This document shows positions 56,887 through 64,000 of a DNA stretch of 64,000 nucleotides, in pieces (the stretch's first letter is position 1; each line of letters begins with the position of its first letter). Source of the DNA: Streptomyces sp. RB17. GTDB taxonomy: Bacteria; Actinomycetota; Actinomycetes; Streptomycetales; Streptomycetaceae. The translations under genes were made by a program, and so were the position numbers. Location: positions 682,001 through 746,000 of the forward strand of contig NZ_WEGL01000001.1 in NCBI RefSeq assembly GCF_009604455.1, given 5' to 3'. The notes under the pieces are model-generated. The model saw only the letters and a program-made list of their open reading frames with translations. It was not told the DNA's origin and made no database searches.

Positions 56887-58995
56887 CTACTTCCGTGGTC
56901 CTACGACCTCCACCCGCACCGCACACGACTTGAACTCCGGCATCCGGGAAGTGGGGTCGAGAGCGGGGTTGGTGAGTGTGTTGGCGCGGCCCTCGCCCGG
57001 CCAGTGGAACGGCATGAAGACCGTGTCCGGGCGGATGGACGTGGTGATCCGGGCGGGGGCGGTCGCCCGGCCACGGCGGGAGGTCACGGTCACCGGGTCG
57101 CCCTCGGCCGCGCCGATCCGGGCCGCCAGGCGCGGATGCAGCTCCACGAAGGGGCCCGGCGCGGCGGCGTTCAGCTCGGCGACCCGCCGGGTCTGTGCGC
57201 CCGACTGGTACTGGGACACCACCCGGCCGGTGGTCAGCAGGAGCGGGTACTCGGCGTCCGGCTCCTCCGCCGTCGGGCGGTGGGTCACGGGGGCGAACCG
57301 GGCCCGGCCGTCGGGAGTGGCGAACCGGTCCAGGAACAGGCGCGGGGTGCCCGGGTGAGCCACCGCGTCTTCCGGATCCGCGTCCGCGTTCTGCGGGCAC
57401 GGCCAGTACACCCCGTTCTCCCCCGCCAGCCGCCCGTAGGTGATCCCGGAATAGTCCGCCGGACCGCCCGCGCTCGCCCGGCGGAGTTCCTCGAAGGCCT
57501 CCTCCGCGTCTGTCGGGAAGCCCTTCTCCACCCCCAGCCGGGCCGCCAGCTCATGCAGGACGTACAGGTCGCTGTGGACCCCGGGCGGCGGCGTGATGGC
57601 CTGGCGGCGCAGCAGGACCCTGCCCTCGAGGCTGGTCGTCGTGCCCGTCTCCTCCGCCCACTGGGTGACCGGCAGGACGACGTCCGCCAGCTGAGCCGTC
57701 TCGGACATCACCACATCGCAGACGGCGAGAAAACCAAGGGACCTGATCCGCTCCTCGACATGCGCCGCGCGCGGTGCCGACACCACCGGGTTGGAGCCCA
57801 TGAGCAGCAGCGCCCGGATGTCCGTGCCCAGGGCGTCGAGGAGTTCGTACGCGCTGCGTCCGGGGGCGGGCAGGGTGTCCGGGGCGACGCCCCACACGCC
57901 GGCCACGTGTGCCCGCGCCGCGGGGTCGTCCAGCTTGCGGTAGCCGGGCAACTGGTCGGCCTTCTGGCCGTGCTCGCGGCCGCCCTGCCCGTTGCCCTGC
58001 CCGGTCAGGCAGCCGTAACCACTCAGCGGCCGCCCCGCGCGCCCCGTCGCCAGGCACAGATTGATCCACGCGCCCACCGTGTCCGTGCCCTTGGACTGCT
58101 GCTCCGGCCCGCGGGCGGTGAGCACCATCGCCGACTCCGGCTCGCAGAACAGCCGTACCGCCTCCCGGAGCTGCGGAACGGACACCCCCGTGATCCGCTC
58201 CACCTGCTCCGGCCAGTGCGCCATCGCCGCCGCCCGGGCCTGCTCCCAGCCGGTGGTCCGTTCCTGGATGTACGCCTCGTCCGTCCGCCCCTCGGCCACC
58301 ACCAGGTGCAACAGGCCGAGGGCCAGGGCGAGATCGGTGCCGGGGCGGGGGGCCAGGTGCAGGTCAGCCTGCTCGGCCGTCCTCGTCCGGCGGGGGTCGA
58401 CGACGATCAGCGTGCCGCCGTTCTCCCGGAGTTCGGTGAAGAAGCGCAGGGACGGGGGCATGGTCTCCGCGAGGTTCGACCCGACGAGGATCACGCACCC
58501 GGTCCTCGGGATGTCCTCCAGGGGGAAGGGGAGGCCCCGGTCGAGGCCGAACGCCTTCGTGCCCGCCGCCGCGGCGGACGACATGCAGAACCGGCCGTTG
58601 TAGTCGATCTGCGAGGTGCCGAGCACCACCCGGGCGAACTTGCCGAGCGTGTACGCCTTCTCGTTCGTCAGCCCACCCCCGCCGAACACGCCCAGCGCGT
58701 CGGCGCCGTACTCCGCCCGTATCCCCCCGAGCCGCTCCGCGATCCGGTCCAGGGCCTCGGTCCAGCTCGCCTCGACCAGCCGGCCACCGGACCGCACCAG
58801 CGGCGAGGTCAGCCGTACCGCGGGCGACAGCACCTCGGCCGCCGTACGGCCCTTGCCGCACAGTGCGCCCCGGTTCACCGGGAAGTCCGTCCGTTCGGTC
58901 ACCTCGACGCCCCCCTGCGGCAGGGGCGTGATGTTCATCCCGCACTGCAGGGCGCAGTACGGGCAGTGGGTGGGCGTCGAGGCGATCGTTTCCAT
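56887..58995 (-). CDS. nasA: Assimilatory nitrate reductase, molybdopterin catalytic subunit
   Basis: A 702-residue bis-MGD oxidoreductase. An N-terminal [4Fe-4S] site (CPYCALQCGM with a later GALCGKG Cys, residues 11-47) is followed by the molybdopterin domains (YNGRFCMSSAAAAG, CVILVGSNLAETMP, MGSNPVVSAP) and the MoCo-binding C-terminal domain from about residue 590 (LLLTTGRVVSQYQSG). Reduces nitrate to nitrite for NirBD. ATG 58995. GlnR-like half-sites lie 23 bp upstream. Length and architecture fit the cytosolic NasA/NasC type. Confidence 0.93.
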   Translation of the reverse strand: METIASTPTHCPYCALQCGMNITPLPQGGVEVTERTDFPVNRGALCGKGRTAAEVLSPAVRLTSPLVRSGGRLVEASWTEALDRIAERLGGIRAEYGADALGVFGGGGLTNEKAYTLGKFARVVLGTSQIDYNGRFCMSSAAAAGTKAFGLDRGLPFPLEDIPRTGCVILVGSNLAETMPPSLRFFTELRENGGTLIVVDPRRTRTAEQADLHLAPRPGTDLALALGLLHLVVAEGRTDEAYIQERTTGWEQARAAAMAHWPEQVERITGVSVPQLREAVRLFCEPESAMVLTARGPEQQSKGTDTVGAWINLCLATGRAGRPLSGYGCLTGQGNGQGGREHGQKADQLPGYRKLDDPAARAHVAGVWGVAPDTLPAPGRSAYELLDALGTDIRALLLMGSNPVVSAPRAAHVEERIRSLGFLAVCDVVMSETAQLADVVLPVTQWAEETGTTTSLEGRVLLRRQAITPPPGVHSDLYVLHELAARLGVEKGFPTDAEEAFEELRRASAGGPADYSGITYGRLAGENGVYWPCPQNADADPEDAVAHPGTPRLFLDRFATPDGRARFAPVTHRPTAEEPDAEYPLLLTTGRVVSQYQSGAQTRRVAELNAAAPGPFVELHPRLAARIGAAEGDPVTVTSRRGRATAPARITTSIRPDTVFMPFHWPGEGRANTLTNPALDPTSRMPEFKSCAVRVEVVGPRK

Positions 58996-59017
58996 GCCGC
59001 CAGGGTGCGTCGGGCGT

Positions 59018-59044
59018 GTTACGGCCCCGACCGCCTCCCGTTAC
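59018..59044 (-). promoter_or_regulatory. GlnR-like box before nitrate reductase
   Basis: On the minus strand GTAAC-n6-CGGTC-n6-GTAAC (59044 to 59018): two exact GTAAC half-sites 22 bp apart with a degenerate one between, in the gTnAC/GaAAC 11-bp phasing of actinobacterial GlnR sites. Confidence 0.7.
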
Positions 59045-59112
59045 GCGCCCGGCACGGCGACCTCCCCGCCGGGCCGGGCGCGCCGTGAGGTCCGCGTCCC
59101 CCTCCTCGTGCC

Positions 59113-60582
59113 CTACTGCCTGCTCAGCGAGCGGCTGACGCCCGCCGCGATCGTCGTCGCCAGCACCCAGCCGGTGACGATCAGCAGATACGACAGCCAC
59201 TGGTACCAGCCGTCCGGCGCGAACGCCCCCTCCTGGCCGAAGTCGATGATCGGCAGCAGCAGGTCGAGGGTGTAGAAGAGCGGGTTGAACGCGGGCGCCT
59301 CGGAGGGCTTGAGCGCGGGCGGATGGTGCAGGGCGAAGGCGAGCGTGCCGGTGCACAGCAGGAGCAGCAGCCAGCCCGCGGCCCGCATCGGGCGGAAGCC
59401 GTAGCCGACGGCCGCGTCCTGGAGCCGGCCCCACAGGCGGGCGTACGGCGGCAGGGTGCGCCGGTGGCGGCGGAGCTTGGCCAGCTGGACGGTGCGTGCG
59501 GCGGCGTCGTCGCCGACCGTGCGGTAGGCCGTGGTCAGCTGCTCGTAGGGGTGGGGAAGGAAACCGTCCGGCTCGCGTTCCAGCAGCGGCAGACGCTGCT
59601 CGGCCGGGAGGTGCGGGGTCAGGACGCGGTAGGTGAGCCCGTCGATCCGCACCCGCCCGGGCCACACCTCGGGGGGCACGTGCAGCAGGTCGAGCTGGGC
59701 GCGGCGCAGATTGACGGCTCCCTCGACCGGCGCGGCCTCCCGCAGCCACAGCTCGCCGATGGCGCTGCTGCTGGCGCGCAGGGCCACTCCCTCCGGATGG
59801 GACAGACGGGCGTACGCGAGGTTGAGCTGGTGGGGAATGCGGGCGCCGCGCAGATTGAACCGCCCGTGGGTGCGCAGCCGCATCCCCCGCAGATCGGTGC
59901 CGACCGAAAGGGTCTCGGCGTCCAGCGCCGTGCCGCCGGGGTTCTGCAGCACGGCGTCGTCGAGGTTCACCTGCCCGCCCACGGTGGTCCCCTTGAGCCG
60001 GACCTCGCCGTGGGCGACGAGCCCGACGGCCCACACATCCGCACCCACCTCCGCGTGGCCGAGCTGGAGGACGGGTTCCTCTGAGACCTCGTCGAGGCGG
60101 CCGAGCCGTGCCTGGTTGGCGAAGAACGCCCCGGAGATCTTCGCGCCCGCCAGCCGTACGCGACCCGCGATGCGGCAGCAGGTGATCCGCAGCGCCCCGT
60201 CGACGCGGAGGGCGCCCGCGGTGAGCCCCGGAAGGACCGAATCGGTCAGTACCAGGGCGGGGACCCTCGCCCCGTACAGGTTCGGGGTCTCGTCGAAGAA
60301 GCAGGCCCGCAGCCGGACCGGGTGGTCGACCGTCCCGTACATCAGATGCAGTACGCCGGTGATGCGCGCGCCCCACACCTTCAGTCCGGCGATGCGTCCC
60401 TCCCGCACCGGCCCGTCCAGCAGCAGCTCCCGCAGCACCTCCGCCCGCAGCGTGCGCTCCGGGCCCCATGAGGCGCCCTGTGCGGGGTCCTCGTCCTCGC
60501 TCTCCCGGAAGTCGACCCCCTCACCGAGCGGGAAGGCGTCCCGGACGCGGCGCTCGGCGGGCGTCAGCTCCGTGATCTCCAT
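59113..60582 (-). CDS. Predicted beta-helix membrane protein
   Basis: A 489-residue protein. Residues ~60-320 consist of short repeated strands with the pattern L(R/N)GxxI/V and alternating hydrophobic turns (GRIAGLKVWGARITGVLHL, GRVRLAGAKISGAFFAN, GRFNLRGARIPHQLNLA), suggesting a pentapeptide- or bactofilin-like beta-helix. A basic region (AKLRRHRRTLPPYARLWGRLQD) precedes two or three C-terminal transmembrane helices. No family was recognised beyond this layout. It is co-transcribed with the SanA-like gene, which ends one base away from its start. Confidence 0.8.
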   Translation of the reverse strand: MEITELTPAERRVRDAFPLGEGVDFRESEDEDPAQGASWGPERTLRAEVLRELLLDGPVREGRIAGLKVWGARITGVLHLMYGTVDHPVRLRACFFDETPNLYGARVPALVLTDSVLPGLTAGALRVDGALRITCCRIAGRVRLAGAKISGAFFANQARLGRLDEVSEEPVLQLGHAEVGADVWAVGLVAHGEVRLKGTTVGGQVNLDDAVLQNPGGTALDAETLSVGTDLRGMRLRTHGRFNLRGARIPHQLNLAYARLSHPEGVALRASSSAIGELWLREAAPVEGAVNLRRAQLDLLHVPPEVWPGRVRIDGLTYRVLTPHLPAEQRLPLLEREPDGFLPHPYEQLTTAYRTVGDDAAARTVQLAKLRRHRRTLPPYARLWGRLQDAAVGYGFRPMRAAGWLLLLLCTGTLAFALHHPPALKPSEAPAFNPLFYTLDLLLPIIDFGQEGAFAPDGWYQWLSYLLIVTGWVLATTIAAGVSRSLSRQ

Positions 60583-60583
60583 G

Positions 60584-61264
60584 TCAGTCCCGCGCCCCTG
60601 CCAGCGCCTGGCTGACCCCGTTCTCCCGTGGCCCGAGGAACGTCGGGTCCGGGCGGAACACCGCGTCCAGCACCGCCTTGCCGGCCGCGAACACCTCGCG
60701 CGTCCCGCCGTAGTACCAGGTCACATCGTGCTTGTCGGCGACCCCGACCCCGTACGAGTCCACCCCCGCCGCCTCGCACAGCGCCACCGCCCGCCGGATG
60801 TGGAAACCCTGGCTGATCAGCACGGCCCGGTCCACGCCGAAGATCTTCCTGGCCCGCACGCAGGAGTCCCAGGTGTCGAACCCGGCGTAGTCACGGACGA
60901 TCCGCCGGCCCGGCACCCCGTGTTTTTCGAGATAGGCGCGCATGGCGTCGGGCTCGTCGTAGTCCTTGCGGCTGTTGTCCCCGGTGACCAGGACGACCTC
61001 GACCCGGCCCGCCCGGTACAGCTTCGCCGCCGCGTCCAGCCGGTGCGCGAGATACGGCGACGGCTCCCCGTTCCACAGACCGGCCCCGAACACCATGGCG
61101 ACCTGTGTCCGCGGGGCGTCCGCCGTCGTGCGCAGCCGGTCCGCCGTGGACACGAACAGCCAGGTCGCCGGCAGCAGCGCCAGCACACACCCGGCCATCA
61201 CGGCCTGCACCAGCCGGCGCTGCCCCGTGCGGGTGCGCGGCAGCCGCGGTCGACGGATCTTCAT
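60584..61264 (-). CDS. SanA/YdcF-like (DUF218) membrane protein
   Basis: A 226-residue protein with a basic N-terminus, one transmembrane helix (VMAGCVLALLPATWLFVST), and a Rossmann-like DUF218 domain: MVFGAGLWNGEPSPYLAHRLDAA, VVLVTGDNSRKDYDEPDAM, DYAGFDTWDSCVRA, RAVLISQGFHIRRAVAL. Family members such as E. coli SanA affect envelope permeability and vancomycin resistance at high temperature; mechanism unknown. First gene of a two-gene unit with the beta-helix protein. ATG 61264. Confidence 0.88.
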   Translation of the reverse strand: MKIRRPRLPRTRTGQRRLVQAVMAGCVLALLPATWLFVSTADRLRTTADAPRTQVAMVFGAGLWNGEPSPYLAHRLDAAAKLYRAGRVEVVLVTGDNSRKDYDEPDAMRAYLEKHGVPGRRIVRDYAGFDTWDSCVRARKIFGVDRAVLISQGFHIRRAVALCEAAGVDSYGVGVADKHDVTWYYGGTREVFAAGKAVLDAVFRPDPTFLGPRENGVSQALAGARD

Positions 61265-61440
61265 ACGGCCCCCCAGGGATCGGTTCCGACCGGTTCCTCC
61301 GACCGGTTCCGACCATGGAGGACGTCACCGGCGGCCGTCCGGTTCGCCTCACATCGAGCATCCGTACGACGTGAAGCCGCGGAAAACGCTCGTGACGGCC
61401 CGGCAACGGCCACGCAACCTGGCGCCGTCAGGATCCTTGC

Positions 61441-62301
61441 ATGACGGCGTCGCATCCTCCCCGGTCCGAGTCCCGCGTCCACCTCGACAGCACGGCGCAC
61501 CTCATGAACAGCATCGGCAGCCAGCTCGCCGGCCGGCTCCGGCTGGTCTCCCCGCTCGGCCACCGCCGCACGCCCCCGCCCGCCCTCGTCCTGGTCGCCC
61601 ACGGCAGCCGCGACCCCCGCGCGCTGGACACCGTACGGACCCTGGCGGACCGGGTACGCGAACTGCGCCCCGGCCTCGCCGTCCACCTGGGCCACATCGA
61701 GCTGAACGAACCGCTGCTCCCGGACACCCTCGCCGCGCTCGGGGACACCCCCGCCGTCCTGGTCCCGCTGCTCCTCTCCCACGGCTACCACGTCAAGCAG
61801 GACATCCCCGAGATGGCGGCCACGGCCAGGGCGAGCACCCGGGTGGCCGCCCCACTGGGCCCGCACCCGCTCCTCGTGGAGACCCTGTACGACCGGTTGC
61901 TGGAGGCAGGCTGGCCGACGGCCATGGACGCGGCCACCCGCCGGTCGAGCGCGGTCGTCCTGGCAGCCGCCGGCTCCCGCGACCCCGACTCGGCCACCGA
62001 CACCCGCCGCACGGCCCGCCTCCTCGCGGACCGGTTGGGAGTCCCGGTCGTCCCGGCCTACGCCTCGGCGGCGACCCCGACCGTCCCGACGGCGGTACGC
62101 GCACTGGCGGCGAGGGGCCGACACCGGGTGGCGCTCGCCTCGTGCTTCACGGCGCCGGGACGTTTCGCGACGCAGTGCGGTGAGCGAGCTCCGTGGATAG
62201 CGGCGGACCCGCTGGGGGCGCATCCGGCGATGGCCCGACTCATCCTGCACCGCTACGACGAAGCACGGGTGATCAGGCAGGTGGAACTGGCTTCAGCCTG
62301 A
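61441..62301 (+). CDS. Sirohydrochlorin chelatase (CbiX/SirB family)
   Basis: A 286-residue protein with a ~45-residue N-terminal extension and two CbiX-type halves: LVLVAHGSRDPRALDTVRTLADRV with the metal/tetrapyrrole His, HIELNEPLLPDTLAAL, VPLLLSHGYHVKQDIP; and AVVLAAAGSRDPDSA in the second half. These enzymes insert iron (or cobalt) into sirohydrochlorin. Siroheme is the cofactor of NirB, so this gene probably serves the nitrite reductase encoded nearby. ATG 61441. Confidence 0.88.
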   Translation: MTASHPPRSESRVHLDSTAHLMNSIGSQLAGRLRLVSPLGHRRTPPPALVLVAHGSRDPRALDTVRTLADRVRELRPGLAVHLGHIELNEPLLPDTLAALGDTPAVLVPLLLSHGYHVKQDIPEMAATARASTRVAAPLGPHPLLVETLYDRLLEAGWPTAMDAATRRSSAVVLAAAGSRDPDSATDTRRTARLLADRLGVPVVPAYASAATPTVPTAVRALAARGRHRVALASCFTAPGRFATQCGERAPWIAADPLGAHPAMARLILHRYDEARVIRQVELASA

Positions 62302-62326
62302 AAGAAGCAGCGGGGAAGTACCGATA

Positions 62327-62399
62327 AGGGGCGCGGGGCTGTATCGATATGCGGCTCCGCCGCGTGGGCGCGATCAGCCACACAACCCCGCAGCCGCCC
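62327..62399. repeat. Streptomyces-type intergenic hairpin repeat
   Basis: A GGGGCGCGGGGCTG start, ATGCGGCTCCGCCGCGT centre (GCGGC/GCCGC stem), and ATCAGCCACACAACCCC end form nested inverted pairs. Sequences of this type recur between genes in Streptomyces. It fills most of the gap between the chelatase and dgt genes. Confidence 0.7.
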
Positions 62400-62440
62400 A
62401 AAGACAGAACTCGGCAGATGAGTAGGCATACTGTCGAGGA

Positions 62441-63715
62441 ATGGAAGGCACACCCAACGGCACCTACGACCCCACCTCAGCGGAGCGTTGGGCCCCGGAA
62501 CCAGACAAACGCCCCGGCCGCACCGCCTTCCAACGCGATCGCGCCCGCATCCTCCACTCCGCCGCCCTCCGAAGGCTCGCCGGCAAGACACAGGTCGTCA
62601 CGCCGGGCGAGCGCAGCGCCAGCGCCTGGGACGCCAGCCCCAGAACACGGCTCACCCACTCACTCGAATGCGCCCAGGTCGGCCGGGAGCTCGGCGCCGC
62701 CCTCGGCTGTGACCCCGACCTGGTGGAGGCCGCCTGTCTGGCCCACGACCTCGGTCACCCACCCTTCGGTCACAACGGCGAACAGGCGCTGAACGCCTTC
62801 GCGGACGACTGCGGCGGCTTCGAGGGCAACGCCCAGTCGCTCAGAATCCTGACCCGCATCGAGCCCAAACGGTTCACCGACGAACACTCCGTCGGCCTCA
62901 ACCTCACCCGCGCCACACTCGACGCCGCCACCAAATACCCCTGGCCGCGCGGCGCGCACCCCACCGACCCGGCGTCCCCGAAATTCGGCGTGTACGAGGA
63001 CGACCGCCCGGTGTTCGACTGGGTCCGCAGGACCGCTCCCCGCACCCGCACCTGCTTCGAGGCCCAGGTCATGGACTGGTCGGACGACGTGGCGTACTCG
63101 GTGCACGACGTCGAGGACGGCCTGCACGCCGGTCACATCGACCCCAACTGCCTGCACGCCGAGCCCGAACGGCAGGCGGTCTTCGAGGTCGCCATCGGCC
63201 GGTACGTCCCCGCCGGCACCGATCCGGCCGAACTCTCCGCCGCCCTGGACCGCCTCCAGGACGAGGAATGGTGGCCGCACGGCTACGACGGCACGGCGGT
63301 CGCCCAGGCCCGCCTGAAGGACGCCACCAGCCAGCTCATCGGCCGGTTCTGCCTGGCCGCCGAGGGCGCCACCCGCACCGCGTACGGCACCGGCCGGCTC
63401 ACCCGGTACGACGCCGAACTCGTCGTACCCCGCGAGGCCCGCATGGAGTGCGCGGTGCTCAAGGCGGTCGCGGACCGGTATGTGATGCAGCGCGCCGAGC
63501 AGGAGCGGCTGCGCGCGGACCAGCGGGTCGTCGTGGCGGAACTGGCGGAGGCGCTCACCGCCCGCGCGCCGGACGGGCTGGATCCACAGTTTCGGGCACT
63601 GTTCGACGGGGCAGGCGACGACCACGCACGCAAGCGGGTGATCGTCGACCAGATCGCCTCCCTCACCGACGCCTCCGCACGCTCGCTGCACGCGAGACTT
63701 ACGGGGCATATGTGA
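62441..63715 (+). CDS. dgt: Deoxyguanosinetriphosphate triphosphohydrolase
   Basis: A 424-residue HD-superfamily enzyme that splits dGTP (or other dNTPs) to nucleoside and triphosphate. Visible metal ligands: [25 protein letters not shown] (HD pair) and the later [16 protein letters not shown]. The N-terminal [26 protein letters not shown] matches the Dgt/SAMHD1-like group. Dgt commonly sits beside dnaG in Streptomyces, which may lie beyond the window. ATG 62441; weak ribosome site. Confidence 0.94.
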   Translation: MEGTPNGTYDPTSAERWAPEPDKRPGRTAFQRDRARILHSAALRRLAGKTQVVTPGERSASAWDASPRTRLTHSLECAQVGRELGAALGCDPDLVEAACLAHDLGHPPFGHNGEQALNAFADDCGGFEGNAQSLRILTRIEPKRFTDEHSVGLNLTRATLDAATKYPWPRGAHPTDPASPKFGVYEDDRPVFDWVRRTAPRTRTCFEAQVMDWSDDVAYSVHDVEDGLHAGHIDPNCLHAEPERQAVFEVAIGRYVPAGTDPAELSAALDRLQDEEWWPHGYDGTAVAQARLKDATSQLIGRFCLAAEGATRTAYGTGRLTRYDAELVVPREARMECAVLKAVADRYVMQRAEQERLRADQRVVVAELAEALTARAPDGLDPQFRALFDGAGDDHARKRVIVDQIASLTDASARSLHARLTGHM

Positions 63716-63819
63716 GAGGAACATGACCGTCCGTGGCCTGATCGGGTCACTCCCTCTTCCCGCATCACGTTGCGTGCGGGACGCTCGCATGTGGCGGCAC
63801 CCTTACGAGGAGGCATCAA

Positions 63820-64000
63820 GTGGTCGACGCGGATCAGACATTCGTCATCGTCGGGGGCGGACTCGCCGGCGCGAAGGCGGCCGAGACGCTCCGGGCGGAG
63901 GGCTTCACCGGCCGGGTGATACTGATCAGTGACGAGCGCGACCACCCCTACGAGCGACCGCCGCTGTCCAAGGGGTATCTGCTCGGCAAGGAGGAGCGCG
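63820..64000 (+). CDS. NAD(P)/FAD-dependent oxidoreductase, N-terminal part (cut by window end)
   Basis: GTG 63820 with GAGGAGG six bases upstream opens a frame beginning [29 protein letters not shown], then [22 protein letters not shown]. This is the FAD-binding start of ferredoxin/rubredoxin-reductase-like enzymes, with GGGLAG dinucleotide motif and PYERPPLSK. Full length would be about 400-420 residues; the rest is beyond 64000. Confidence 0.88.
   Translation, partial: MVDADQTFVIVGGGLAGAKAAETLRAEGFTGRVILISDERDHPYERPPLSKGYLLGKEER

Noticed and set aside
57004..59088. 694-codon open frame antisense to nitrate reductase
   Set aside because: Shadow; no recognisable domain, whereas the opposite strand has Cys and molybdopterin motifs.
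1..64000. tRNA and rRNA genes
   Set aside because: No cloverleaf with a GGTTCGAATCC-type T-arm or rRNA-like segment was recognised; a tRNA search tool would be decisive.

Overview
The window is a high-GC actinobacterial chromosome segment, almost certainly Streptomyces. Evidence: GTG/ATG starts behind GGAGG-type ribosome sites, near-universal G/C in third codon positions, a DasR-type chitinase promoter, a Zur-controlled znuACB locus, GlnR-type boxes before nitrite and nitrate reductase genes, and the XRE-DUF397-ATPase neighbourhood typical of the genus. No rRNA, tRNA or CRISPR array was found.

Layout. 1-8.3 kb: a truncated aryl-AMP ligase, recO, uppS, a frameshifted histidine phosphatase, zur with the zinc importer znuACB, and glyS. 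8.3-25.6 kb: small regulator/enzyme pairs (SnoaL-like/TetR, chitinase, aldo-keto reductase/TetR, two MFS exporters, an MmyB-like regulator), dus, an LTA-synthase-like membrane sulfatase, and two overlapping six-hairpin glycosidases divergent from a ROK regulator. 25.6-28.9 kb: ppdK behind an unusual palindrome-rich leader. 28.9-34.1 kb: a decayed island with a deleted Ku gene, integrase fragments, an IS5-type transposase fragment, a truncated VOC gene, an acidic-repeat/poly-Asn secreted protein, and three copies of a ~30-bp sequence derived from the ppdK terminator that look like attachment sites. 34.1-38.2 kb: a PPOX enzyme and a small secreted protein followed by an ABC ATPase/FtsX permease pair. 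38.3-49.3 kb: a DUF4232 protein, a sugar ABC importer without its own ATPase, an SDR/TetR pair, FAD oxidoreductase-nirB-nirD, and a class F sortase with a membrane-anchored secreted partner. 49.6-56 kb: an M4 metalloprotease, a gamma-glutamylcyclotransferase, a lower-GC toxin/immunity-like cassette, a 5'-damaged lipoprotein, and an XRE-DUF397/ATPase/toxin-antitoxin cluster. 56-64 kb: arylamine N-acetyltransferase, assimilatory nitrate reductase, a beta-helix membrane protein with a SanA-like protein, sirohydrochlorin chelatase, dgt and the start of a ferredoxin-reductase-like gene.

Functional links. Nitrate reductase (56.9-59.0 kb), nitrite reductase with its FAD partner (43.6-47.8 kb) and the sirohydrochlorin chelatase (61.4 kb, siroheme supply) form a dispersed nitrate-assimilation set; the two reductase promoters carry 11-bp-phased GlnR-like half-sites. 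Zur and ZnuACB form a zinc homeostasis unit with Zur-box-like palindromes at znuA. The least ordinary material is the tandem att-like island behind ppdK, the ATPase gene lacking a normal start codon, the orphan toxin-like/immunity pair at 52 kb, and the ATPase gene that runs in frame into a toxin-antitoxin pair at 55 kb.
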